From Gracilaria domingensis (taxonomy: Eukaryota > Rhodophyta > Florideophyceae > Gracilariales > Gracilariaceae), in contig VCMS01000101.1 in the NCBI GenBank assembly GCA_022539475.1, positions 1-64,000 of the forward strand: a stretch of 64,000 bases of DNA. The letters run 5' to 3'. This document shows, piece after piece, positions 9,162 through 20,507 of this stretch. The notes under the pieces are model-generated. The model worked only from the letters and a program-made list of their open reading frames with translations. It was not told the DNA's origin and ran no database searches. Numbering within the stretch: the first letter of the stretch is position 1; each line of letters begins with the position of its first letter. The translations under genes and the position numbers were made by a program.

Positions 9162-10153
9162 TTACAAAAGGTTTTGACAATTAGAACAGTTGGAAGACGG
9201 GCAAGTCCATTGCATCTTGGTGTCGAACGACTGCGGTGGCTGAATCCTCGACAAACACATGATGCCCGGCACAAACCAAATGAGGAACACAAGGCCAACC
9301 AACAGCCCAGCCAACTGCGTATAGGTCAGCTTCGGATGATACAGCTTCCTTGCATATTGAGATGCAGGCGCATCAGCATCGGCACCCTTGTCGGCGGCAG
9401 CAGCGTCTGCCGCATCATTGTCAGCATTAGCTGCGTCTGCAATCTCCGCCTGGAGGGCGTCCGCTGGCTCGACATCGTTCGCCGGCGGCGCGGCGTCGGC
9501 GACGTCAGCGGCGTCGGCGTCAGCTTCTGCACCGTCTTCTGCCCATCAGACGGCAACATTACCACGCGCGCGACGCGACACGGTTTGTAGCGTGGCCAGA
9601 AGCCCGTCTTGACGCTCATCGGCTACAGACAGCGACATGACGGACGAAACGTCACGTTGGTCGAACACAGTGGCTGATTGATCTGAAGCGAGAGAGAGAA
9701 GTTGGTCGACAGACGCCAGGCTGACGACTTTGGCAGACGAAGCGGGCGAAAGATCATGAACCGCAGACGACAACGCGTGGAAGGAACTGCTGGTAGAAGA
9801 AAACGATCGGTGTCATCCGTGGGGGTCAGCGCAACGGAGAGGCGATTCAACATGGACGACGGCTCGGTACGCATTGAGGATGAACGGATAACGAACAGCA
9901 GCGCGGGCAGCGCGTTGCCACGCGCCAGCGGAAGCTCGGCGACATCAGCGTGCTCGGTGGAAGGCTACTCTGTATTCATTTCAAAGGAAAGGAAAAAATT
10001 GACGCGTAGCATTGGCGCATCCAGTCTGCGCTAAGTTCGTTCCTGAGCATAAAACTGCCAACTGTTGAACATCATCAGGACATCATTTTGCACACCAAAA
10101 CGTCCAACGTGTATCACTTGGACGCTCATGGCGCATCAAAGTACCTCACTGGG
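9162..10153 (-). pseudogene. Decayed type I membrane protein gene, V-ATPase accessory subunit (Ac45/VOA1)-like tail
   Basis: Reading the minus strand from 10153, a mostly continuous coding signal (MSVQVIHVGRFGVQND, then EHADVAELPLARGN, PALLFVIRSSSM) shifts frame near 9790 and continues (FHALSSAVHDLSPASSA) through one in-frame TGA at 9546-9548. An Ala/Asp-rich linker follows, then one transmembrane helix (QLAGLLVGLVFLIWFVPGI) and a short tail with QPPQSFDTK, ending at 9162. A single C-terminal helix followed by a P..FD.K tail is the layout of the Ac45/BIG1/VOA1 accessory subunits of the V-ATPase V0 sector; this is a resemblance, not a proven homology. In-frame stops near 10040 and 9970 and the shift show it is dead. 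The N-terminal part is missing: the coding signal is cut where element A begins. Confidence 0.4.
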
Positions 10154-13100
10154 AGGGACTTTTCCGGTTTAATCGGATGACTTTCGGTCTAACGTATGCG
10201 CCGGCAACTTTTCAGAGAACGATCGACATTCTCTTAGCGAGATTCAAGTGGCGTACTTTCCTGGTGTATTTGGACGACATAATTGTCTTCTCCAATAGTC
10301 TGGATGAGCATCTATCGCATGTGCGGGAGGTAATGCGCGTATTGCGAGACCCGGGTATAACGCTTAAACTCAAGAACTGTGAGTTCTTTACCGACTCTGT
10401 GAAATACTTGGGACACATCATCTGTCCTGGGATGCTCTCAGTCGATGAGGTAAGGGTGAAATCGCTGAAGGAAGCGCGTCATCTGACAACTGAAACGGAG
10501 CTCCGATCATTTCTCGGGTTGTGCAACGTTTACCGTCGGTTCGTTCCGAAATTCGCAGATGTTGCGGCACCCCGCAACGCTCTCCTCAGAAAAGGACAAC
10601 CAGTCAAACTGGAACCCTTTGGCGGCGCGGAAGCGTCTTCCTCTTCGTCTCTCGTAGACGCTGTTACGTCTCCGCCTGTACGGACTTTACCCAAACCGGG
10701 TTTACCTTTTGAGGTTGACACTGATGCCAGTAACAACCAGGTCGGTTGTGCACTGTTTCAAACCTCGGAAGATGGTGAGCGACATCCAATTGGATATTGG
10801 TCTCGTTCCTTGAACGTGCACGAGTGTAATTAGTCGGTCTCTGAGAAAGAGTGTCTTGCCGTTGTTTGGGCATTATCAACGTTGAGACCCTATCTCATGG
10901 GAACTCACTTCGTGGTACATACGGACCATTCGTCGCTCCGTTGGCTTATGGAGATATCCGAACCTTCGGGCCGCCTCATGCGCTGGCGCTTCCGACTCTC
11001 GGAATTCGATTTCGATGTACGCTACAAGAAGGGGACCCTGAACACTCAGGCCGATGCGCTCTTCCGACTCGGGACATCTGGTGAAGCAGAACCAGTCGAT
11101 GACCTCGACATACCCTGTTTCTTGGTGGAAGACCTCGTGGATGGAGCCGAGTACATCACGGATGACGTATGCGACGATATTCTCGCCGCAGAAACGGCTG
11201 AATCACCGTCTGGTTCATTTGTACCCATTACTTCAGAAGAGTTAATCCGTGAACAACAAGTGGATGCCTTCTATACGCAGATTCGTGGTCGACTCAACGA
11301 AGGATTCAAGATACCCTTTTTGATTAACGACAGGGATTCCTTGTCAGGATGGTTGAATCTAACCCACAAATTGTTGTTCACCACTCCTTACAACAACGGG
11401 TGTTGCATCTCTCACACTACGTCAAAGTAGTCGCACACCCTGGGGGCAGGAAACTCTATCTGAATCTCCGAGATTTCTATTGGCCAGCGATGGCGTTCGA
11501 CTGCTATGCAGTACGCCGTTCGCGTACGGAATGCGCGCGAAACAACGTCAGACTTCGACCGTATTCTAAGAAGTTGTCGCTCTTTCCAGCTCGCGCTCCC
11601 TTGGAGTTCATCGCTATCGATATCCTTGGTGAATTTCTCAAGACTGCTCGCGGTAACCCCTTTCTCCTGGTTATCACCGACAGGTTTTCAAAGCTGGTAC
11701 GGACAGTTCCGTTAAAGCGTATCACCGCTCGCGTGGTCGCGGAAGCGTTCGTCACGCATTGGGTCTTTTCATACGGGCCACCCGTCCATCTGTTATCAGA
11801 TAATGAACCGCAATTCACTACGAAGTTCTTTCAGGACGTCTGCAGAATCTTGGATATCAACAACTTGTTCACGACAACTTATCATCCCCAGAGTAATGGG
11901 CAGGTGGAAAGGTTTAACCGAACAATACTGAACGCATTACGATCCTATTTTGCGGATCATCCCAAGAACCGGGATCTGTACACCGACGTGATTACTTGCG
12001 TGTACAACACCCAGGTTCATCGGGTTACCTCGTTATCACCATTTGAGTTGGTTTTATCGAGAAGACCGCCGCCGGTTGCAATAGAAGCTGAACCGACGCT
12101 GTCGACGTACCCGTCGCCGCGGAAGTACAGGAATGCCTGGAAATCTTGGTTAACGAAGATGGTACCGGTTGCCCGGAAGGCTATGGATAAAGCGCAGCTG
12201 GCCTACAAGCGTAACTTTGATGAGCGAATTCGACGTCAGCTACCTACAATCCGTAGGGATGACTACATGTTCGTACGCAAAGAACACTATTATCCCGAAA
12301 AGGAACGGCGTCATAAGCTGTCTCCGATTACGGACGGTCCTTATCGAGTTGTTGAAGTCGCTTCCGACACAGTCGTTTTCGACATTGACAATCAACACGA
12401 ACGTATTTCTCGTGACCGCGTTACGCTCGCGCCTAATCCAAACGTGGAGTTGTCTACTGGCCCTATTGCTTCAGGTGATCCTACGCAGGAGAAATCCACT
12501 TCAACGCATGGTGCATCGCAGCGCGCTGCTGTTCTTCCGCACCCGGATCGAGGTTTAACTGATCTACCTTTGGAAGGTTACTCTCAAATACGAGATAATA
12601 CCAGTGATACTCGAGACGTTTCGAGGGACTCTAATCGAGCTAACCCACCCACCCATATCCTTACGGAACCCGTGGCTCCGCCTAAGGAGGGGGAGGGTGA
12701 TGCTGATCCGATCGCTAACAATGTTCCGACGTCGCACGGTTCTCCAGGTAATGGAACGGATGCCACGTTCGCTGATAATGGTGTTGCTCCGCGCGGAGAT
12801 ACCAGAACTGGTGATACTACCGACCCTCAGGTCGAGGACCGTTCGCCAATGACGGAATCTTCTGAACAGGATACGGTTTGCACGTCGAGTAGCGCTACTG
12901 CAGCGATGAACGCGCCTGAAGCCAATGCTGTGTAGGCCGGACAACTGGCTAACAATCCAGGTACACCGAAGCCGGCACCGTCTCGTCAAGAATCCTCGCG
13001 AGCGTCGCGCATCGTTAACGCCGCTTCCTCGGAAGACCAAGTTGTTAAAGAAGTTTCCGCTGATCCGGAGTTGCTGTCGCACGCGAAAGATAGTAAGAAC

Positions 13101-13154
13101 TTCGAAGACATCGAATCTGATCCAGCCTGGATGGCTCTGTGGATTCGAGAGTAG
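10154..13154 (+). pseudogene. pol: Element A pol: RT (partial), RNase H, integrase, Pro/Ser/Thr-rich tail
   Basis: Partial Ty3/gypsy pol. Seen in order: RT catalytic box LVYLDDIIVFS, RT thumb/connection (LRSFLGLCNVYRRF), RNase H (DTDASN, EKECLAVVWAL, TDHSSLRWL), the integrase HHCC zinc finger (HLSHYVKVVAHPG ... CARN), the integrase core with D in FIAIDILG, D in LLSDNEPQF and E in GQVERFN, then a long low-complexity tail. Broken by TAG at 10831-10833 (where B has Tyr in HERNYSV), a frameshift near 11340, and TAG at 12933 inside the tail. The tail then continues in frame (PSRQESSRASRIVNAASSED) to the terminal TAG at 13154. There is no chromodomain in this frame. Replicates the element by reverse transcription and inserts the cDNA. 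Confidence 0.9.
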
Positions 13155-14113
13155 TTTGGATAACGTTGACATCATTGCTCATAAATACCCTGTGGGCATT
13201 TTGTAATTTACCCGCATAAGATGATCCACGACGTGGAGAGACCGTTTGCACGGTGCGTTTATCTACCTGGCACTTCAGGGGCACTCGCGCGGGCTCCAGA
13301 TGGGATTACATATCCACGCGCTGCGCGCGAGCGCGGTGATCACGTGGAATCTCCCTATCGAGAGTTGGTTTGCTCTTCACGAATGAAGGGACCGAATTCG
13401 GCGCTATGCGCATGGCCGCATTTCGAAAAATCTCAAACTTTCGAGTTGCCAATCGCTCACGGTGTCCTCGCGTGGCACGCGTACCGCCTGCAACAGCGCG
13501 CGCAATTTAATTGCCTGATTTTTTGGCTTGCCACGGCGCGTGGACTCCGGCGCAAACGGATGGCATGGCACATGGACACTTGGCAAATTTGCCTGCCCAA
13601 TCGGGAACGCTTGTCCAAGCACACGTGGCGAAGTGCACGGCCAATGATATTGCGTTGCACTCCGTGTGCACGGACAACCGCCGTGACAATCCAACCGCCT
13701 ACGTGGCGTTTTGCTGCACCAATGGCATTCAAGTGCAAAATCCCCGTGGCCGGGTGAACCGCCTCCATGCATAATGGGTGTCTGAAGTGGGGAAGCTCCT
13801 AGAACGGTCAACCTCGTGAAGCCGAGTGTACCGCTTTATCGTCGTTATCACCGTTCGTCAGTTTGTGGGGCGTTGTTCACCAACGGAACACCGTTGAACT
13901 CAGGAGCTTGAGGACTGTCCGTTGCAATTCGTTATAGGAAGTTTGGGATTACCCAAGTGGAGCTACTGTACCGCCGTCAGGACGGATGTTCGCGAAGCTC
14001 GCATTTCCGACAAAGCGCTAAGCCGTCGCGGAAGCATCCACTGCAAAGTTGTCTCATGCTCTAGGGGTGAGTCGGTCAACGTCTTGAGGTGTTCTCAGTT
14101 ACTGAGTTGAGCC
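13155..14113 (+). other. Non-coding spacer between pol and the chromodomain ORF of element A
   Basis: Nearly 1 kb without a convincing coding frame, GC-rich, with many CACGTG-, GTGCAC- and TGGCA-like short palindromes and dyads (for example TTGCC/GGCAA pairs around 13510-13760). Short open frames occur on both strands here but have arbitrary composition. Element B has a shorter spacer of the same character in the same place. It could act as a leader for the chromodomain ORF or simply be an insertion. Confidence 0.45.
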
Positions 14114-14488
14114 ATGGTTAATCTGGAAGTGGATGTTTACTCCCTAGAGTATGTCGTGGATCGGATCGTGCGGCATGTCGCAGTTCCCGGTGGGAGATTT
14201 CGTTACCAGATCCGCTGGTACGGATACCTTCCAGAAGAGGACACGTACGAACCAATTGAGCATTTACCTGGCTCAAAGTTAATCGCCTATCACCTTGCGT
14301 TCGCATACAGCTCTTCCTCCATACCTGGACTGTGCCCAGGTGGGGTAACTCGCGACGGAGCATATTCGTCCTCGATGTTGTCCGCCCTTCGGAAAGGTCT
14401 CGTGGTAGAGAAGTATTACTCATGGGTTCGAAAAAATCTTGGGGATGAAGGAGAAGCAAATTCCGAATTATCGGAGAAACCGAATTGA
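14114..14488 (+). CDS. Stand-alone chromodomain ORF of element A
   Basis: A 124-codon ORF with its own ATG (MVNLEVDVYSLEYVVD). Residues 8-60 form a chromodomain: YVVDRIVRHV, FRYQIRWYGY (aromatic cage residues), EEDTYEPIEHL. In chromoviruses this domain is normally fused to the C-terminus of integrase and steers insertion to histone-marked chromatin. Here it begins 960 bp after the stop of pol and in a different frame, so it would be a separate protein unless reached by splicing. The C-terminal half (SSSSIPGLCPGGVTRDG) is unrelated filler. The homologous ORF in B keeps the same arrangement. Confidence 0.8.
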   Translation: MVNLEVDVYSLEYVVDRIVRHVAVPGGRFRYQIRWYGYLPEEDTYEPIEHLPGSKLIAYHLAFAYSSSSIPGLCPGGVTRDGAYSSSMLSALRKGLVVEKYYSWVRKNLGDEGEANSELSEKPN

Positions 14489-14706
14489 CGGTAATGAAGG
14501 AACAGAAGTTCATGGAGTATGAAGTACACGGAATCGTGAAGTAAGAAGTAAGAAGAATCGACAACAATGGTTTCAGAAAGTTGAAGAAGAAGAAAGAAGA
14601 TCTATCACTGCAATTCAGTTTTACCACAAGTCTGGTTCCATGATGATATGTACTATTTGCCTAGCTATAGGGATCACGAGAGTTCATTACTCCCACTGTG
14701 GGGTTC

Positions 14707-16614
14707 TTACATCCCCGTCGATGGGCCGGCACGTCCCGGATTGGTGGGACCACCGTGGTTCAGGGAAAGCGAAGGGTAGCTCTGCGCAGCTAACGCCAGC
14801 ATCTGGCCGATATCTGTCATCCCCGGTGGAATCGGGACGCCCATCTGGGTGAGCTGGTTTCGCAACGCAGCAGCCTGCGGATCAACCGCCCCAGTCGGCG
14901 TGATGTTCCAACCAGGTGGAGCGCTACCCCCGCTTGCTCCCGTCGTTGAGATAACCTGCAAGTTACTCACCGGCGTCGGTTGCATCCCCTCTCCAGGATT
15001 CACTGGTTCGCTATCCACCATCGGATCGTCCCCGCTGCCTCGGGCATAGTGACTGTCGGAGAACATGAACCCGACAGGATGATCACTCGGCACGACACGA
15101 GGCACTTGCCTCAAGGCGCGTGCTTCCGCGAAGTAGGTCACAGTCCCCTCCAAAGGGTTGAAGTATACGAAGTCTCCAGCCCCTGGATATCGTCTACCTG
15201 GCGACTTATCGAAGCGCGTACGCTGACCCGGTGGAACGTTCTCGGGCGGTACTCTGCTCCAATCGATATCATCGATGACGTCGAGTAGGTACAGCAATTC
15301 ATCCACTTTGGTGGAGGAACCGAGAGCGGTGTGTAAATCCACTTGTCGGATGAGCTGCCTCAACTTCGGGGGAAGGTACCAAATACGGCACTGTTCGTAG
15401 ACTTCCCAGAGGGTGAACGCGGCAACGCAGGCAGCCCATTCGCACATCATCAGGGCCCAGTAACCGGACTTCGGATTCGCAATCATGCGGGAGCCAACGT
15501 AGGCAATGCAGGGAGAACACTCCGCGAAACAACCGCGTGGAACCTCAAGGCTGCTCCACCACTGAGGAATTGGGACGTAAGGACCCGGTAGTGCGTCATT
15601 TCGCAGACGTTCGACTTCGGAATTCGTGTAAGGTACGAAGAACCCGAACCGGGATCGCGACTTCCTTTCACTTCGGACACGGTCGCTGAAGGTCCCCTCG
15701 CCAGAAAGGCGTCGCATGAAGCGGAACTCTGCTCGCAGAATCGGTCGATTGAAGAGCAACATATCCGGATCCATCGGAGCATTCGGGTCAGTTTTCGTCG
15801 GATCGAAGGCAGCGAGATTCGCTCCATAGGTGGTTTCACCGTACGTTCGGTAACGGGAAAGGTCGAACCCGTACTCGGGCGGTACCATTTCTGGTGGGTT
15901 GTGGGCACGGTTCATTCGGCAGTACGAAAGACGCGCCATACCTGCGCGAGCTTGTTCAAGCGTCTCGTACCGTCTGCCGGTTCTTTTCCTGTCGAGAAGA
16001 TGGGGCGCCACCGCAATGCGGGTTCTCCAATCCCAGGAGGTTACCATACCTTGTGGCAAACCGCCTGCTACTGTGCCGTCTTCCGTGTAGGAATCGATGA
16101 GGTCTTCATCCTACACCGCTTGAGGGTGGAACCAGGGAGCTCTGGAATACGCCCAACCGCCGTCTAGTCTCCAGTCTCGCACGAGAAGCCATTCGCGTGT
16201 GATCCATCCTGACTCGTGCGCCGTAACCGGCAAAGCTCCAGAGAAGTTCCAAGCCGATACTGCGGCGACGTTCATAGCTGAAGCAGCCGGCTGCTGACTC
16301 TCCTGTGGCAGCGGGGCAGTGGCGAAACCGCCGAAGTATCCTGCTCCTCTAGAGGAAGGTCCGGCACCGGAGGGAGCACCAGACTGGCTGGGACCCCCTC
16401 AGGAAGGGAAAGCGCTGTCGTTAGAATTCGGACTCATCGAAGAAGCGACTGCTCGCGTTGCTTGTTCGTTCGGAGTATCGAATTTCGCAGGAGGCGTGGG
16501 TTCACTTGAGAGTGTGTCGCTGTTGAGCGTTGGTTTTCTTGGTATCGGGATGTCCAAGTCACTCATGCCTGAGTTTAAACGTTCTCGTGAGCGAGGTGAT
16601 GATGTCGCCGACAC
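14707..16614 (-). pseudogene. Antisense ORF (aORF) of element A, unknown conserved protein
   Basis: About 636 codons on the strand opposite pol, one frame throughout, broken by TGA at 16399-16401 and TAG at 16111-16113. Start Met (MSDLDIPIPRKP) lies only 28 bp from the LTR edge. Layout: a Ser/Pro/Thr-rich N-terminus of about 170 residues, then a conserved core with VPPEYGFDLSRYRTYGE, NRPILRAEFRFMRR, EVPRGCFAECSPCIAYVGSR, a hydrophobic WALMMCEWAACVAAFTLW segment, SPGRRYPGAGDFVYFNP and HPVGFMFSD, ending in a Gly/Pro-rich tail. The ORF in B (18043-19842) matches along its length and that in C matches in parts. I find no motif of a known envelope, capsid, nuclease or movement protein. Role unknown; the conservation means it was functional in the ancestor. 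Confidence 0.75.
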
Positions 16615-16629
16615 GGTGTTCCTCGACGT

Positions 16630-16642
16630 AAGGAGGAGGATG
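16630..16642 (+). promoter_or_regulatory. Polypurine tract of element A
   Basis: AAGGAGGAGGATG-type purine run ending directly at the TGTAGAGC start of the LTR. It primes plus-strand DNA synthesis in LTR retrotransposons. The matching tract of B is GGAGGGGGAGA. Confidence 0.7.
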
Positions 16643-16985
16643 TGTAGAGCAATCGCGATTTCTCGTCTGTGACGTGTTTCGTCTCATAACATCTCGGCTC
16701 TCCGAGTCGCCTCTACAGCAAGGTTACGAATTTAGGTGGCATTCTCACACCATATGGCACGGTGGCACCCGATGGGTTTGATGGAATGGTAACTGGTTGT
16801 GGCAGTGGATCGCGTGTACGCGTGTATGGATTGGCTCTGTTACAGAGAAAATTGGATTGGTTTTTAGAATTAGTGGCCGCCAAGGCGGGTCTGCACAAGT
16901 GCAACACGCGTGTGGCTCTGCCGTATTTGGCACTACTTGGTTTAATTATTTAGTTTCATTTGTGGAAACCTACTTAGATGATGGC
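16643..16985 (+). repeat. Element A 3' LTR, first part
   Basis: Starts TGTAGAGCAATCGCG after the polypurine tract and breaks at the insertion site of element B. The five bases at the break, ATGGC, are nearly repeated as ATGGT at 28789-28793 on the far side of B, as expected for a 5-bp target duplication with one transition. Confidence 0.75.
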
Positions 16986-17963
16986 TGTGGGGCAAACTCG
17001 GAAGAGTGAAAACCCACCAGACTGTCCGAAGGTCCGCTCTCTTGCGATATGGTAGACCAGTAACAGAGCCCTCTGTACCACCGTAGCTCGGGTGTAAGAC
17101 CGAAGTGGCGATTGGCTATACCTGCAGAGGTGCCAGGTACGATCGTGGGGAAACGATGAGAAACTCCAGAGATGGGGTGGTATCGGCAACGATGCGTCGC
17201 GACCAATGGCAGGTGCAGTCTCGATAGGGAAAGCAACACACAACAGCAACAAACAACCAACACCCACACGCGACGGGTAGAGCCTCCTCGGCACTGTGCC
17301 CGGAGCGGAGCGATATCCTCCAACAGGGATGCACGGGGTTCCGTAACCACGGCGAAACTCTATACAGAGTCGGATCACTTCGTAATCTAGTCTGATACCT
17401 CCTTGGTATGACTCGCAAGTCCTGACATCAACGACAGATGTTCCTCAATGGTACCGAGAGGGTAGGACCACCGTAACCAGACGCGGCTATACTCGTGAGA
17501 GTGATAACCTACGTAGGCGGTTGGCGCCAGAGCCTCACTCGTGTAGAATCCACTCAAAAGAGCGCTACTGGACAAAGAGTTCACTTGGGGAGTGCTCGGG
17601 TTGACTCTACAAAGTTGCTCGCGGCGGCGAGGTCGAGCTCACCTAAGTAGGTCTAAGCTAACTATGTACACGTGGTGCACACCCGCAGGGGTCCTTACAC
17701 GTGGCTAATCCAGTGTCAGACGCCTCAGGTGCACCACCTATCCTCCCATATTATGCACACACGGTCGTGTCATACACGAGTCCACCTAGCGGTACTAGCC
17801 AGCAATGGCAACCCTGATTACAGGTAAAAGTCTGGGAAAGCCATCCAAAAGTAACCTCCAAAATTGGGTCCAACTCATAACTTTCGAGTGCATCCTCCTA
17901 TACTCATCCCTGACTATATGAGTCGCATCATCCTGAGAACTACGGGAATTGCGCTGCTCTACA
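16986..17963 (-). repeat. Element B 3' LTR
   Basis: 978 bp, on the minus strand TGTAGAGC ... CCCCACA. Nearly identical to 27811-28788; example differences are TGCGATATGG versus TGCGAGATAG near the left end and CACCACCTATC versus CACCACTTATC. A 130-150-codon minus-strand frame (MIRLCIEF) stays open in this LTR, its partner and the solo LTR at 37576. Confidence 0.9.
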
Positions 17964-17976
17964 TCTCCCCCTCCTT
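17964..17976 (-). promoter_or_regulatory. Polypurine tract of element B
   Basis: On the minus strand AAGGAGGGGGAGA directly before the TGTAGAGC LTR start. Confidence 0.75.
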
Positions 17977-18042
17977 AGAGCCGAGAACGACTTCGAGGCT
18001 GAAGTTTTGTGCGAAACGCAAGTACGTAAATACGTTACAGTC

Positions 18043-19842
18043 ATGAGCGGTACGAACTCCTCGGTTTCTAAACCTCGCAAGCGCGATACACACTCACGCG
18101 AACAGAGTATTCAAGCATCCGAACTCGATCACAGTATATCATCTGTCGTTCCGATGAACCCGAATCAGTTTCCTCATCACACGAAGGGTCAGGCGAGCGC
18201 ATCGAACTACCCTCAGCCGGGTTCTGTGACGCCTCCACTGTCTCAGTCTCAACCGATGGTTCCGGTGAACGTCCCGTTATGGAATTCTGCGCAAGCGATG
18301 CCGCTGATGGCGAACCAAGCTGGTTGGATATCGAAGGAATCTCTCGCGGTACGCGATCCAGTCCGCGATGGGTTTGCGTTCAGCCGTGCACCGTGGTTCC
18401 ATCCGGTAGCTGTTAAAGATGACACTCTCTTGAAGTCGTACGCCGAAAACGGCTTCCTACCAGGCTTTCTGCCGTTAGCGGTAGTGCAATCCCAAGAATG
18501 GAAAGTTCGTATAGCGATCGATCCGATGCTCCTCCGGTACGATAACCGCGAGAATGAGAACCTGAACACCGCGCACGCGGAACACGCGAAGCTGGCGTAC
18601 AAGAGACTCGGTCGAGTGCACCTCGAGCACCTGGTTCCACCTTCATATGGGTTCGACACTCCGTTCCACCGTACTTTCGGTGAAGTCCGATATGGAGACA
18701 ACTTGGCGACGTTCAACTATGCGCGGTACGCTGGCGATGGCCCGAACACATCGAGGTTGATGTTGTGCTGGAATCGGCCCATACTCCGAGCGGAGTTCCG
18801 TTATCTTCGCAAGAACGCTTCCCAGGGTGGGTTCGTCAACCGCATTCGGTTTGAGCGGAAAGCTAGTTCCCGTCATGGGTATCTGATTCCGTATCCGAAT
18901 ATCGAGACCGAGAGGTACAGACCGCAGGCCTTTGTTGGACGGTTCCCTCCTCTACCGGATTGGTGGCGTGAGGTGGAGGTACACAAAGGGTGTTTTGCAG
19001 AACTGCCTCCGTGCTTGAGTTACATCGGTTCCCGATTGATCAACGATCCGCATTCAGGATGGTAGGGTCTTGTAGCCGGCGAGTGGGCGGCACGCGTTGC
19101 AGCGTTTCTCCTCTGGAAGGCCTACGACAACTACCGTGTTTGGTATATTCCGCCGATGCTTCGCAGAATTATCCGCTCGCTGGATTTTCACACTCCCTTG
19201 GGGTCCGAAGAGAACGTGGATGAGATCCATTACATCTTGGCTGTTATCGATGGAATCGATTGGGAAACGGTGCCCCGTTCGCAACGCGGGAAAGGTCCTC
19301 GTCGTCACTACAACCGCTCACCCGGTAGGAGACATCCCACCGCAAAAGATTTCGTATATTACGACCCATGGGAGGGTACGGCGACGACTAGCGCGTATGC
19401 CGAGTGGGCAGCGAACCAGCCACGGTCGATTCCAGACCGTCACCCCATTGGGTTCATGTTCAGTGACAACTGGGCTGCCCCAGTGGACCTGGATGATCCG
19501 AACATGGATACTAGTGGAGAGGCGGCGGGAGCACTGGTCGAGATGGACCAGGAGTTGGTGAACGACCTACCGGCTGCGAATTAGGTGTTGCACGCCAGCG
19601 GCGGTGTACCCCAGGCTCCTGTGGGTTGGAATGTTCCGACTCAAGCGAGTGTTCCGGTGATGGGTCCGGCTCCTGGAGCAGCTACCGTTCCTTTGGTTCT
19701 TCCGGGTCCGACAGCTCCGGTCGCTCCGGGAGATTCTCCGGCGAACATCGCGATGTTGCGCGCCAGTCTCCAGAACGCTGGAATTATCGTGCCCGATCAT
19801 CTCACCACGATGGCAGAAATACTGGCTCACGCCGTTCCGTAA
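18043..19842 (+). pseudogene. Antisense ORF (aORF) of element B, unknown conserved protein
   Basis: 600 codons in one + strand frame, opposite to gag-pol of B. Broken only by TAG at 19063-19065 and TAG at 19582-19584, where A has sense codons (A reads SGYWALM against SGW-stop-GL). The Met at 18043 (MSGTNSSVSKPRK) lies 80 bp from the LTR edge. About 130 residues of Ser/Pro/Gln-rich N-terminus precede the core: VPPSYGFDTPFHRTFGEVRYG, NRPILRAEFRYLRK, KGCFAELPPCLSYIGSR, WAARVAAFLLW, SPGRRHPTAKDFVYYDP, HPIGFMFSDN, then a Pro/Ala/Val tail. It aligns end to end with the A copy, including the tail. No known domain is recognised. Position suggests expression from the outward side of the 3' LTR. Confidence 0.75.
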
Positions 19843-20264
19843 CCTAAGCAGGTTCCTTACGGTAGCGGCCGTGTCGGTCCCTCATCGAGAGCGTAAGATG
19901 ACCAGCGGGTCTGGAGGACCGGGTCCGTAGTATAAGATAGAAACAGTAAAAATATCTAGTGGTAACTTTCCCTTTGCCCTTTTGCCTGTTCTCCACGAAC
20001 TTGATCGATCTTCGATTACTTCTTCATTTACACTGTGTTCACGTGTACTTCACTTCCTTGGTGCGCCTTCTACTCTAACCGTTTTAAATCGGTACTACCG
20101 GCATTTCGGTATGCTCTTCTTTCTGTGCTCTCACTTTTTTTGCTTCAGTCCTCACCACTTCGTTGGTCTTCCTCCTTCATTTGTCCCCACACAGAAGGGG
20201 CCAACTCTCCATTCTGAGTCTTCCGCATCGCGGTATAGTTGATAGCTCCTCACTGGGAACGGTT
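19843..20264. other. Spacer between convergent aORF and chromodomain ORF of element B
   Basis: About 420 bases where the two transcripts of element B meet tail to tail. T-rich and C-rich on the + strand (for example 20040-20180). No ORF of note. Both 3' ends, and so polyadenylation in both directions, should fall here; I cannot identify the signals securely. Confidence 0.35.
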
Positions 20265-20507
20265 TTATCCCACCTGGGCTTGGTCCAGGTTGGATGGCAA
20301 CGCTGATCGAGTGCGACGGTGGTATGAAACGATCTTTGACCTAGGTGGGTGCTCGACCGGCTCCATGGTGTCCTCCTCGGCAGAGTAGCCACACCAGCGC
20401 ACTTGGTACAGTAACGTCCCATCGGGGTCTACAACATGACGTACGATACGTTCGATCACGTACTCCTGTGGGTACACCTCGGTGTTTGACTCCTCTCCTT
20501 CACCCAT
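20265..20507 (-). CDS. Stand-alone chromodomain ORF of element B
   Basis: The open frame begins at 20618, and the Met at 20507 (MGEGEESNTEVYPQEYV) directly precedes the domain and matches the start of the A copy. Chromodomain: YVIERIVRHV, LLYQVRWCGYSAEEDTMEPVEH. About 81 residues, shorter than in A because the extra C-terminal half is absent. It is separated from the pol tail (ending near 21201) by about 0.7 kb. It probably targets the integration complex to marked chromatin, in trans of integrase rather than fused to it; that is inference. Confidence 0.8.
   Translation of the reverse strand: MGEGEESNTEVYPQEYVIERIVRHVVDPDGTLLYQVRWCGYSAEEDTMEPVEHPPRSKIVSYHRRTRSALPSNLDQAQVG

Noticed and set aside
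9326-9619. Overlapping Ala/Ser-rich frames on both strands
   Set aside because: Shadows of the Ala/Asp-rich linker in the membrane-protein relic on the minus strand; GC-rich codons keep the other frames open.
8128-12935. Alternative genetic code suggested by in-frame stops
   Set aside because: TAA, TAG and TGA all occur as interruptions, mostly inside dead retroelements, and the same codons terminate the intact genes.
13404-13811. Several 60-135-codon frames in the spacer of element A
   Set aside because: Open on both strands because of GC-rich sequence; no similarity between frames of A and B.
14067-14113. GTGAGT followed by TTCTCAG before the chromodomain ATG in element A, a possible tiny intron
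   Set aside because: Distance is too short for a normal intron and the equivalent signals in B are placed differently.
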